Source: SHYR01 sp034406555
GTDB taxonomy: Bacteria; Chloroflexota; Dehalococcoidia; UBA2979
DNA length: 30,535 nt
Assembly (NCBI GenBank): GCA_034406555.1
Contig: DASCRM010000100.1
Span: forward strand, 1 to 30,535
Reading direction: 5' to 3'
How positions within the stretch are numbered: position 1 is the first letter of the stretch; every line of letters starts with the position of its first letter. Shown here piece by piece: positions 7,546-14,696 of this stretch. A program made the translations under genes and the position numbers. The notes below the pieces were generated by a model. That model was given only the letters and a program-made list of their open reading frames with translations, did not search any database and was not told where the DNA came from.

Positions 7546-8316
7546 ATGCCCGACAACTTTGGTAGCCGCTGGTCCCGTGACGATCTGATCCTCGCGTTCA
7601 ACCTCTACTCCCGCATCCAATTCGGGTAGATCCACCAGCGGAATCCTAAGGTCATCGAGCTCGCCGACTTGTTCTGGCGGACGCCGGGAGCCGTCTCATA
7701 CAAACTCGCGAACCTCTCGCGCCTCGACCCGGCGTTGCAAGCTCGCGGGATCAGCGGCGCGACCCACGGGTCTCGCGCGGATGTCGATATTTGGGAGGAA
7801 TTCGCAGCCAACGGTGAAGCACTTGCGTTCAAGAGCGAGCGACTGCTGGCAGACCGAAGCGACCGCGACATCGAGACAACTATCGAGGTGTCAGACATCA
7901 CAGCGATCGAGGGGCGCGAACGCGAAACCCTCGTTCGGACGCGCGTGAACCAGAGTTATTTCCGCCGAATGGTGCTCGCCAAGTACAACTCAGAGTGCTG
8001 CATCACGGTTCTTGGTATTGAAGATCTGCTGGTCGCCAGCCATATCGTGCCATGGGCGAAGTCGGCAGAGCATCGAATGAACGCCCGGAACGGGCTGTGT
8101 TTGAATGCGCTCCACGACCAAGCGTTCAACCGTGGGCTGATAACGGTGACCGGGGAGCTCAGAGTGCGTGTCTCAGCGAGAGTATTTGCGGAAGCGTCGC
8201 CTGCCGGCGCGCAATTGTTCCAGAGCTATGACGGTGAGCCGATCCGCCTTGTCGACGGGTTCACGCCCGATCCAGAACTGCTCGCGTACCACCGCGAGGA
8301 AGTGTTCCAGGGCTAA
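7546..8316 (+). pseudogene. HNH endonuclease (HNH_2 type) interrupted by an in-frame amber codon
   Basis: A 257-codon frame from ATG 7546 (AGGAG site eight bases upstream) is a DNA endonuclease of the HNH_2 family, often found as a solitary restriction-like nuclease. The N-terminus (SRDDLILAFNLYSRIQFG) is the typical leader of the family, in which a Lys codon usually comes next (FGKIHKRNP); here codon 28 is TAG (7627-7629). After it the same frame continues as IHQRNPKVIELADLF and on to an intact catalytic region: SHIVPW, then NARNGLCLNALHDQAF with the Asn and His residues. One base change (AAG or CAG to TAG) would explain it. Its stop overlaps that of the convergent nitroreductase gene. A recent pseudogene, an assembly error or readthrough are all possible. 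Confidence 0.8.
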
Positions 8317-8948
8317 CGCGCCCGCTGCTCGCCCCACTGCTCCCAGTGTGTGACCTCATCGACGGGGAGGCGCTTTGGCTGCGCCCATCTGCCCCGCGCA
8401 GGGTAGCCGAGGGGAATCAGGCCCATCGTCGCGGCGTCGTCCGGCAGGCCGAGTAGCTTCCGTACATCGTCCTCGTGAGCGCCGTAGAGCGTGGTGAGGG
8501 TCGCGCCGATGCCGTGGGCGCTCGCTGCGAGCATCAGATTCTGCACTGCACCGTAAATGGAACCGTCGCCTCGTCCGCTGCCGCCCCCCGCCCCCCGCAT
8601 CACGGGCATCACCCACACCGGCGCTTCCTCGAGATTGTTCGCCAGGTGGTCGGCGGAGAGGTAGTTCGCGCGGCCGAGCGGCGAGTTGCCGCTGAGGGCG
8701 TCCTTACGCTGTTCGCCGTAAACGCGGGTCCAGCCTTCGAGGTACCACTCCGCGATCTGTCGCTTCGTCTCGGCATCACGGACGACGATCCAACCCCAGC
8801 CCTGCTGGTTGCCGCCTGAGGGGCCGCGGATCGCGGCGTCCAGCAGTTCCCAGAGCACATCGTCCGGGATCGGATCCGGCTTCAGATAGCGCCGTGCGGG
8901 CGTCGAATGGATCGCCTCGAGTACGTCGAGCTGTTCGCGTTCTGGCAT
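8313..8948 (-). CDS. Nitroreductase-family flavoprotein
   Basis: A 211-residue protein of the FMN-dependent nitroreductase superfamily, which reduces nitro compounds, quinones or enones with NAD(P)H, or acts in dehalogenation and flavin chemistry. The N-terminal ST-ARRY region (about 14-20) and the AAIRGPSGGNQQGW stretch (about 38-51) match the FMN-binding start of the family. The later GAVQNLMLAASAHGIGA helix (about 134-150) and the IPLGYPA motif near the C-terminus are also typical. The frame is open to 8969, but the ATG at 8948 has a GGAGGGG site at ideal distance. It lies 67 bases downstream of the thiolase-like gene and is the last member of the acyl-CoA cluster. The substrate is unknown. 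Confidence 0.87.
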   Translation of the reverse strand: MPEREQLDVLEAIHSTPARRYLKPDPIPDDVLWELLDAAIRGPSGGNQQGWGWIVVRDAETKRQIAEWYLEGWTRVYGEQRKDALSGNSPLGRANYLSADHLANNLEEAPVWVMPVMRGAGGGSGRGDGSIYGAVQNLMLAASAHGIGATLTTLYGAHEDDVRKLLGLPDDAATMGLIPLGYPARGRWAQPKRLPVDEVTHWEQWGEQRAR

Positions 8949-9015
8949 GGGGTCCCCTCCAACATGCACGGTCGCGCGGGCTGGCCGCCCTCCCCTCGCG
9001 GGGCGCGGCTGTGGG

Positions 9016-10170
9016 CTACTGGTTGCCGAGGATCAGGGTCGATGCCAACGAGAACATGCCACCGGGGGCGTGCACGATGCTGGTCTCGACGCCGTCGACC
9101 TGGCGGTCGCCACTCTCGCCTCGCAGCTGCGCGACGGATTCCTGGATGGCGAACATCCCGTACATTCCCGTGTGAGTGTACGAGAGACCACCGCCGTTGG
9201 TGTTCATCGGGAAGTCGCCGCCGGGAGCAGTGTGCATCTCCGCCATGTACGGCCCGCTCTCGCCGCGCCCCACGAAGCCGAGCGCCTCAAGCGCGTACAT
9301 CGGGGTGTGCGAGAAGGCGTCGTAGAACATCGCGTGATCGATCGCCGACTGGTCGATGTCGGCCATGTGGAAAGCCTCACGACCGGAGAGTGCACCGTGA
9401 TCCCAGAACGAGAAATCGCGCATCTGGGAGACCATCTGGTGCTGCGTTGACTCGCCGCGACCCAGCACCCAGACCGGCTTCTTCGGGAAGTCGTTCGCCC
9501 GATCCTCGCTGACCAGCACCAATGCGCCGCCGCCGTCCGTGACCAGGCAGCAGTTGAGCAGGTGGAACGGCCAGCAGACCATGCGTGATGCGAGCACATC
9601 GTCGACGGTGATCGGGTCACGCATCATCGCCCGCGGGTTCTTCTCCGCCCACTGGCGCGTCGCGACGGAGACCGATGCGATCTGCTCCTCCGTCGTGCCG
9701 TAGTCCTTCATGTGTCGCGCGACGGGGACCGAGAATGTAGAGGGCGCCCCCTGCACGCCGTACGGCGCCTCGAACTGACCGCCGATGGTCGAGCCACCGC
9801 CGCCGCCGCCGCCGACGCCGACGCGGGAGCGACCCGACTCGCCATGCGTCACCAGCACGGTGTCTGCGTAGCCAGCCGCGATCGCCGCCGCGGCGTGACC
9901 GACGTGCGCGAGGAAGGAGCCGCCGCCGAGCGACGTGCCATCGACCCAGCGCGGGGCGATACCGAGGTATTCCGTGAGCTGTGCCGGGGAGGTGCCGGCG
10001 GTCGCGAAACCATCGATGTCGGACATCTTCAGTCCGGCATCTGCGACGGCGCGGAGTGCAGAATCCGCGTGCAGCTCCAGCACATTCAAGTCGGGGATCT
10101 TGCCGAGCTGTTCGGTCTCGGAGGCGCCGACGATGGCGACCTTGTGACTGAGGGCACGTGAGTCTGGCAT
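9016..10170 (-). CDS. Thiolase-like protein lacking the catalytic cysteines
   Basis: A 384-residue protein of the thiolase superfamily, SCP-x/Ltp-like branch, as shown by VAIVGASETEQLGK at the start, SLGGGSFLAHVGHAAAAI (80-97) and NGGGLSYTHTGMYG (326-338). The N-terminal nucleophilic Cys of true thiolases should lie near residues 80-86, but this segment has none; the first Cys is C199. The C-terminal Cys motif is also absent (HAPGGMFS, 367-374). Cys-less thiolase homologues paired with a DUF35 protein, such as Ltp2, act as retro-aldolases on acyl-CoA side chains, and tyrosines (Y283, Y331) are available here. A seven-Gly run lies near 120-126. The DUF35 gene precedes it by 43 bases. Aldolase activity is inferred. 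Confidence 0.85.
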   Translation of the reverse strand: MPDSRALSHKVAIVGASETEQLGKIPDLNVLELHADSALRAVADAGLKMSDIDGFATAGTSPAQLTEYLGIAPRWVDGTSLGGGSFLAHVGHAAAAIAAGYADTVLVTHGESGRSRVGVGGGGGGGSTIGGQFEAPYGVQGAPSTFSVPVARHMKDYGTTEEQIASVSVATRQWAEKNPRAMMRDPITVDDVLASRMVCWPFHLLNCCLVTDGGGALVLVSEDRANDFPKKPVWVLGRGESTQHQMVSQMRDFSFWDHGALSGREAFHMADIDQSAIDHAMFYDAFSHTPMYALEALGFVGRGESGPYMAEMHTAPGGDFPMNTNGGGLSYTHTGMYGMFAIQESVAQLRGESGDRQVDGVETSIVHAPGGMFSLASTLILGNQ

Positions 10171-10213
10171 TGGTACCGTCCTTTGTCTCGTTCGCGTCTC
10201 GCGGGTGCGGACG

Positions 10214-10627
10214 CTAGCTGGCGGGCTGGAACTTCGGCAGCGTCACCTCGTCGGTGACCGCGTCGTAGACGATCTCGACAGGCATGTCGACGCTGATGTG
10301 CTCCGGGTCGACCTCCACGTTGACCAGGTTGGTCATCATGCGCGGACCTTCTTCAAGGCTGATCACCGCGATCACGTATGGAGTCGACTCAGCGAATGCC
10401 ACGAACGCCTGATGGTTGATCACGAACGTCTCGACGGTGCCCTTACCCGAGGCGGTCGTCCATTCGACGTTCCGCGAGTGGCAGTGCGGGCAGAACGAGC
10501 GCGGGTAGAAGTAGTGCTCGTTGCAGTCCTGGCATTGCTGGATGCGCAGTTCCCCGCGCTTCAGCCCGTCCCAAAACTCCTGGGTCTGCGGCGTCGCCTG
10601 CGGCAACGGCTTGTTGTAGTCGGCCAT
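10214..10627 (-). CDS. DUF35 Zn-ribbon/OB-fold protein, thiolase partner
   Basis: A 137-residue protein with an N-terminal rubredoxin-like zinc ribbon (C32, C35, C46, C49) followed by an OB-fold (about 58-137), the two domains of the DUF35 family. Members bind thiolase-superfamily enzymes and help with acyl-CoA binding, in acetyl-CoA acetyltransferase/HMG-CoA synthase complexes or in Ltp2-ChsH2 aldolases. The gene lies directly ahead of the thiolase-like gene, so a heteromeric complex of the two is the most likely arrangement. The frame is open to 10648, but ATG 10627 has a strong GGAGGGGG site. Confidence 0.9.
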   Translation of the reverse strand: MADYNKPLPQATPQTQEFWDGLKRGELRIQQCQDCNEHYFYPRSFCPHCHSRNVEWTTASGKGTVETFVINHQAFVAFAESTPYVIAVISLEEGPRMMTNLVNVEVDPEHISVDMPVEIVYDAVTDEVTLPKFQPAS

Positions 10628-10687
10628 ATTCCCCCTCCGAACGCTCACGCCCCGGTTCAGAAGTGGAGGCTCCGGGGACGAGCCGCG

Positions 10688-10922
10688 TCATACTACCCTG
10701 ATGTTCAGGTAGGCGCTGCGGTACGTGCCCCGCGCCGCTGTCTCGAAACACGACCAGCAGAGTCCCGCCGAGCAGCGCGATCAGCAGCAGAATCGCCACG
10801 ACCCGCCAGGCGGGAAGCATCCAGCCGCGCCGCGGCGCGTTCCACTCGCCGTAGCCCGCCTCTTCCGTGAGGTCAGGGTCGAGGTCGCCCTCGCGCGACT
10901 CGAGCCAGCCGTCGTCGCTCAT
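10688..10922 (-). pseudogene. Small single-span membrane protein with probable frameshift
   Basis: From ATG 10922 the frame encodes an acidic 30-residue N-terminus (SREGDLDPDLTEEAGYGEW) and a clear membrane helix (WRVVAILLLIALLGGTLLVVF). Read straight on, it would run 185 bases into the well-marked DUF35 gene, which is implausible on the same strand. Dropping one T of the TTT at 10746-10748 (minus strand) moves to a frame ending at a TGA at 10688-10690 after about 20 more residues, with clearly higher third-position GC than the unshifted frame. The intact product would be near 77 residues. So the gene is probably a small membrane protein carrying a one-base insertion (real or from assembly). 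No family is recognised. Confidence 0.5.
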
Positions 10923-10938
10923 AGCCGCCTCTGGAGTG

Positions 10939-11376
10939 TTACCGCTCGCGGGGCGAGCGCTTGATCGCGTAGCTGACGCGAGCCTTCGCGTTCATCCCGC
11001 CGTGCTCGCCATCGCTGACATCAACATCGCAGACGCAGAGCCGCCCGCCCTTCCGCAGCACGCGCCCCTCCGCGACCGTCGGGTCGCCACGCGCGGAGGT
11101 GAGGAAAGAGAGTCCGACATCGACCACGGTCTCGATCGATTCGCCCGGGCCGAGCATGGTGCTGAGCGCGATCTTCGCGGCGAGCTCTCCGTAGGACGCG
11201 ACGACACCGCCATTGATGGAGTTGCGGACACCGCCGACGGTGATGTGGTTGCGGGGCATCGTCAGCCGCACGTAGCCATCCTCCAGCCGGTCAATCTCGA
11301 TGCTCAGCGCAACGAGGAATGGGCGAGCCTCCCACTGTCGCTTCAGGGCATCAAAGTCGGTCGCACTATCGCTCAT
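10939..11376 (-). CDS. PaaI-type hotdog thioesterase (second of pair)
   Basis: A 145-residue hotdog-fold thioesterase that probably hydrolyses acyl-CoA to the free acid and CoA. The core motif is visible in SINGGVVASYGELAAKIAL (about 50-68; PaaI proteins usually show a similar H/N-GG stretch with an acidic catalytic residue on the central helix), followed by the strand VVDVGLSFLTSARGD and the end strands LCVCDVDVSDG and KARVSYAI. Its ATG overlaps the stop of the upstream thioesterase in an ATGA, so the two are translationally coupled and may form a heteromer. The longer open frame above 11376 is a shadow of that neighbour. Confidence 0.8.
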   Translation of the reverse strand: MSDSATDFDALKRQWEARPFLVALSIEIDRLEDGYVRLTMPRNHITVGGVRNSINGGVVASYGELAAKIALSTMLGPGESIETVVDVGLSFLTSARGDPTVAEGRVLRKGGRLCVCDVDVSDGEHGGMNAKARVSYAIKRSPRER

Positions 11377-11810
11377 GCGCCCGCTCCGGCGGTTCCGATG
11401 GGTTGCAGCGGCCGGATCGCGTAGCTGCCGCGGCCGGCGGCAACGATCGCTCCCGCCTCGTCCTTCGCCTCCACCGTGATCACGGTCAGGTGCGAGCCTT
11501 TGTGTACGACCGTGCCCTCCACGATCACGGCACCCTGCGGCTCCGCGACGTAGGTGAGGTTCATTTCCGCCGTGCCGTTCATCTCCTCGCGCCCCTGCTC
11601 GATCAGCGTGCTCGCCGCAGTGACGAGGCACTGGTCGGCGGCTGTCGTGATAGCGAGCGTGTCGACGAACCCACCGCCGCCTTCCATCGGATCGACGCGG
11701 TAGCGTGCGGCCCCTTCGCTCACGTCGTCGCCGGTGATGCCCAGCGCGACGAAGAGTGGCCGCGAGTTGGTGGCCTGCACCCACTGACTGCGATTGGGGA
11801 CGGATGGCAT
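11373..11810 (-). CDS. PaaI-type hotdog thioesterase (first of pair)
   Basis: A 145-residue hotdog-fold protein related to the next gene: it begins VPNRSQWVQATNSRPLFVALGI, has a helix GGFVDTLAITTAADQCLVTAAST and ends in HLTVITVEAKDEAGAIVAAGRGSYAIRP. Acyl-CoA thioesterase activity is likely. The helix lacks the usual H-GG stretch, so this subunit may be the structural half of a heteromer. The ATG at 11810 is chosen; a TTG at 11840 would add ten residues, and neither has a strong ribosome binding site. It is the first gene of a minus-strand cluster of six acyl-CoA-related genes reaching 8313. Confidence 0.72.
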   Translation of the reverse strand: MPSVPNRSQWVQATNSRPLFVALGITGDDVSEGAARYRVDPMEGGGGFVDTLAITTAADQCLVTAASTLIEQGREEMNGTAEMNLTYVAEPQGAVIVEGTVVHKGSHLTVITVEAKDEAGAIVAAGRGSYAIRPLQPIGTAGAGA

Positions 11811-11955
11811 CGGTTCGGCTTTCGGTACACACGATCTCAAAGGCGTGCGAAGCGTATCGCGGGCGAGGAGCGGAGCGAAAGCTACAGCCGCACGTCAGCG
11901 CGCGCTAAGCTCGGGTCACGACCACCGGCGACGGAGGGGACGGAGGGGACGGAGC

Positions 11956-12039
11956 ATGGCGATCATCGTTCAGCGCAAACACATACCCTCGACCGCCGAG
12001 CACCAACGGAGGTCTAGCGAGGTCGACCGAACGCGATGA
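11956..12039 (+). CDS. Possible 27-residue leader peptide ahead of the phosphatase gene
   Basis: A short frame begins at ATG 11956 after tandem copies of an ACGGAGGGG unit (about 11931-11952) that supply a Shine-Dalgarno sequence. It ends in TGA overlapping the ATG of the next gene (ATGA at 12036-12039). The peptide is basic and shows no family. The next gene has only a distant GAGG, so translation coupled from this short frame could supply its initiation. It may equally be chance. Confidence 0.25.
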   Translation: MAIIVQRKHIPSTAEHQRRSSEVDRTR

Positions 12040-12950
12040 CCACCGACCCACCACCCGTCGACCCACTGCCCGCAGTCGAGACACTCGAGGAGATCGAGGC
12101 GATCGCGACCGACCTCGCACGGTTCGCCGGCGAGGAAATTCAGCGCGCACGGCAGGGCGAGATCGACGTCGAGTACAAGATCGAGGGCAGGGGCGACCGT
12201 GCCCCCACCGACCCCGTCTCGCAGGTCGACCGCAACGTGGAAGCGCTGCTGCGCGAACGGCTGGCGGAGCGCTTCCCCGATCACGGCATCGTGGGCGAGG
12301 AAGAGGACAAACATCCCGCCGCTGACGACGAGTACGTCTGGGCGATCGACCCCGTCGACGGGACGACGAACTTCGTCAATGGGTTCCCGCTCTTCGCCTC
12401 CTCGATCGGCGTGCTCCATCGCGGCCGCCCGATCGCCGGAGCGATCTGGTGCTCCACAGGCCACGAGCTACGCCCCGGCGTCTACCACGCTCGGCGCGGC
12501 GGGGTGCTGCGCTTCGACGGCGAGCCGGTGCCGCTCGGGCCGCCGAGCGGGGTCAGCCGTCGCCTCGCAGCGGCACCCGGCGGCTCCGCCGGGCGTCAGT
12601 CGGGCTGGGACAATCGCATCACCGGCTGCGCTGCGATCGAGTGCACCTTCGTCGCGGCCGGTATCTTTAACTCCGCGTCGTTCTGGGGCCCGGGCCTCTG
12701 GGATGTCGCGGCCGGGGTCACTCTGCTCACCGCGGCCGGGCGCGAGGTCTGGACGCGCGACGCGGGCGGCTGGGTGCCCTTCGAGCAGTTCGAGGCACCG
12801 GAGCAGGTGAAGGACGACCGCCAGCCGAGCCTGCGCGACTGGCGGCGGCCGTTGCTCGTCGGTGAGCGTGAGGCGGTCGAGCTGTTGAGCCAGAAGATGC
12901 GCGGCCCCAGCACATGGCGGCGGATCCGTCGCAAGGTGGGACTGGTCTAG
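12036..12950 (+). CDS. Inositol monophosphatase family protein
   Basis: A 304-residue Mg2+-dependent, Li+-sensitive-type phosphatase of the inositol monophosphatase/histidinol-phosphatase/CysQ superfamily. Metal-binding motifs are in place: E88-E89 (GIVGEEED), DPVDGTTNF (105-113) and the C-terminal WDVAAG (222-227). An N-terminal DPVSQVDRNVE stretch (59-69) corresponds to the D-(x)-VT-(x)-D of the family. The protein is longer than the usual 260 residues, with extra material before residue 45 and after 250. Members dephosphorylate myo-inositol 1-phosphate, histidinol phosphate or PAP, and the sequence alone does not decide between these. It converges on a PI-kinase-like gene, and their stops share a palindrome. 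Confidence 0.9.
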   Translation: MTTDPPPVDPLPAVETLEEIEAIATDLARFAGEEIQRARQGEIDVEYKIEGRGDRAPTDPVSQVDRNVEALLRERLAERFPDHGIVGEEEDKHPAADDEYVWAIDPVDGTTNFVNGFPLFASSIGVLHRGRPIAGAIWCSTGHELRPGVYHARRGGVLRFDGEPVPLGPPSGVSRRLAAAPGGSAGRQSGWDNRITGCAAIECTFVAAGIFNSASFWGPGLWDVAAGVTLLTAAGREVWTRDAGGWVPFEQFEAPEQVKDDRQPSLRDWRRPLLVGEREAVELLSQKMRGPSTWRRIRRKVGLV

Positions 12951-12970
12951 CGACGTCTCGCTAGACCAGT
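12941..12970. terminator. Perfect 13-bp hairpin shared by two convergent genes
   Basis: Arms at 12941-12953 and 12958-12970 are perfectly complementary around a CGTC loop. The TAG of the plus-strand gene (12948-12950) and the TAG of the minus-strand gene (12961-12963) both lie in the arms, so both proteins end in the same Leu-Val-stop. A stem this long between converging genes fits a bidirectional transcription terminator, though neither strand has a U-tract. Confidence 0.6.
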
Positions 12971-13710
12971 GGCCAGGGCACGCAGCGGTACGGGAACATC
13001 TCCGGCAGTACGGGGTGCGCTGCCAGCGCGCCGCAACGCGCGATCAACGCCTCGTGCTCACTCTCCGAGAGACAGCTCCGCAGTGCGTCTGCGGAGTCGT
13101 CACCGGATGCGATGCAGTCGCGAACGCGCTCGATATCGGCGACGTGCTCCGGCGGTAACGCATCCCCGGCGAAGTCCCAGACGACGGTGCGCACCTTCTG
13201 GTGCTCATGGAAGCAGAGCGCGTTGTCAATGCACCAGAGCCGGTCGCCGTTGCCGAGCAGAATCGCACCGCCCTTGCGGTCGGCATTGTTCGCCAGCAGG
13301 TCGAACGCCGCGATGCGGACGAGCTGCTGCCCAAACTGCTCATCATCGCGATACGTGAAGTAGTGCTCCTCCGGGTCGTGGTCGATGAAGAGCTGCATCG
13401 AGCCAACGCCCTCCGGACCCTGGCGCTCCACCGTCGGCGGCACGATGTCCCAGCCGAGCAGCCGCGCGAACTCGTATGCGGCAACCTCACGCGAGTGCAG
13501 CGTGCCGTACGGGAAGTCGTGCAGCGGGCGCTCACCGCGGGCGGGCTTGTAGATGCCCAGTCCCTCGCCGTGCTGCTCGTGCGTGAGCGTCACGAGGAAG
13601 ACGTAGTTCGAGGCCCCGTAGAGCTGCCGCAGCTCGCCGACCTCCGCCTCGCGCAGCGAGCCGAGCGCGTGAACGTCGTCCACGGTCCATGCGTTGCTGA
13701 GTGCTACCAC
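12961..13710 (-). CDS. SCO1664-family protein, PI3/4-kinase-like fold
   Basis: A 249-residue protein of the SCO1664 family, known mostly from Actinobacteria and also from Chloroflexi, with distant similarity to phosphatidylinositol 3/4-kinases. Kinase-like landmarks are visible: K55 in GIYKPARGERPLHDFPYGTL, E75 in SREVAAYE, LGWDIVPPTV (85-94), the catalytic-loop-like DLLANNADRKGG (137-148) and the metal-binding-like CIDNALCF (160-167). The substrate, protein or small molecule, is unknown for the family. GTG 13710 has a GGAGG site four bases away. It sits tail to tail with an inositol-phosphatase-family gene; a functional link is possible but not shown. Confidence 0.82.
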   Translation of the reverse strand: MVALSNAWTVDDVHALGSLREAEVGELRQLYGASNYVFLVTLTHEQHGEGLGIYKPARGERPLHDFPYGTLHSREVAAYEFARLLGWDIVPPTVERQGPEGVGSMQLFIDHDPEEHYFTYRDDEQFGQQLVRIAAFDLLANNADRKGGAILLGNGDRLWCIDNALCFHEHQKVRTVVWDFAGDALPPEHVADIERVRDCIASGDDSADALRSCLSESEHEALIARCGALAAHPVLPEMFPYRCVPWPLV

Positions 13711-13765
13711 GGCCCCTCCGCGTCACCGTCGATTGTAGCCCGCGCGCACGGCTGGGTTCGCGCTG

Positions 13766-14596
13766 CTAGTCCTGCGCCACCACCTCTCGGGTCGTGACGC
13801 CAAGCGCGAAGCGCATCGCAGAGCAGTGCATCATCATCGTCGCCAGCACCGGAAGCGCGCGATCGATCGTCTCGCGCGCCGCCGCGACATCGGCTTCGCT
13901 CACGCCTCGCTCCGCCAGCGCCTCGGGGTTCGCCTCAAGCGGCTCGGCGAGGAAGCGTGCGGAGGAACGCGCGTAGAAGTAGAGCGCACGGCCGCGGCGG
14001 CGGAAGTCGGGGTACGTCGCCATGTGTTGCAGCTCCGCCCATGCCACATCGAGGTAGCCCGGCCACCCACCGACGGCTCGGTACAGTTCCGGAGCGGGCT
14101 CGATCTGCAGTACCTCCGCGACCTGCGGCAACGGCGCAGTCTCCGCGGGGACAAACGAGACCGACGCCGCCAGGTGGCTCTGCTCACGCTCGGAGCGCTC
14201 GCGAGGGTCGGGCCGGCCCTCGCCACCGACCCGTGGTTGGTCGAGCGCCTCCGCGAGCGCGGCCACCAGCAGCAGCGCCTGCGGCTGCACCCAGTGGAAG
14301 ACGTCCAACAGCTCGATCAGCGCATCCGCCTCGTGCTCCGTCAGCGCGCCGGCGGCGAGCAGCGAGGCCCGCGACAGCACCGGCTCGTAGACCTCCTCGA
14401 CGCCGGCCGCGGACATGTCGGCCATGTAGAGCGCACTACCGAGGAACCCGGCCGTCTCCACTGATGAGGCGAGCTGCGGCCACACGGCGTCCACATAGCC
14501 ACCGGCCGAGGCCAGCTCAGCGAACACCGCGAGCAGATACGGCGAACGCAACGCGCTCGCGATCTGCTCCGGCCTCTCGAACGTCGCATCGCTCAC
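13766..14596 (-). CDS. DehI-like halocarboxylic acid dehalogenase family protein
   Basis: A 276-residue, mostly helical protein with an internal duplication. Repeat 1 carries SPYLLAVFAELASAGGYVDAVWPQL (after about residue 17), and repeat 2 carries ELYRAVGGWPGYLDVAWAELQ with a following YPDFRRRGRALYFYARSSA. This two-repeat pattern is that of the DehI family, whose founding member removes the halogen from D- and L-2-haloacids. The catalytic Asp cannot be mapped without alignment, and many relatives have unknown activity. Start choice is uncertain: GTG 14596 begins the conserved part; an ATG near 14644 would add about 16 basic residues. The next gene is divergent. Confidence 0.65.
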   Translation of the reverse strand: MSDATFERPEQIASALRSPYLLAVFAELASAGGYVDAVWPQLASSVETAGFLGSALYMADMSAAGVEEVYEPVLSRASLLAAGALTEHEADALIELLDVFHWVQPQALLLVAALAEALDQPRVGGEGRPDPRERSEREQSHLAASVSFVPAETAPLPQVAEVLQIEPAPELYRAVGGWPGYLDVAWAELQHMATYPDFRRRGRALYFYARSSARFLAEPLEANPEALAERGVSEADVAAARETIDRALPVLATMMMHCSAMRFALGVTTREVVAQD

Positions 14597-14696
14597 GCTC
14601 GAAGGATAGCGAGGCCGCAGTCGGCGAGGGTGAAGTTGCATCACAAGTGGCTATCGATTCCAAAATGCCGTAGCTCTGCGCCTGATCTGGGAGTCT

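Noticed and set aside
9789..9823. Poly-Gly codon run in the thiolase-like gene as a microsatellite switch
   Set aside because: Codons vary (GGC, GGT, GTC mixtures), so it is not a pure repeat able to slip readily, and the frame is intact.
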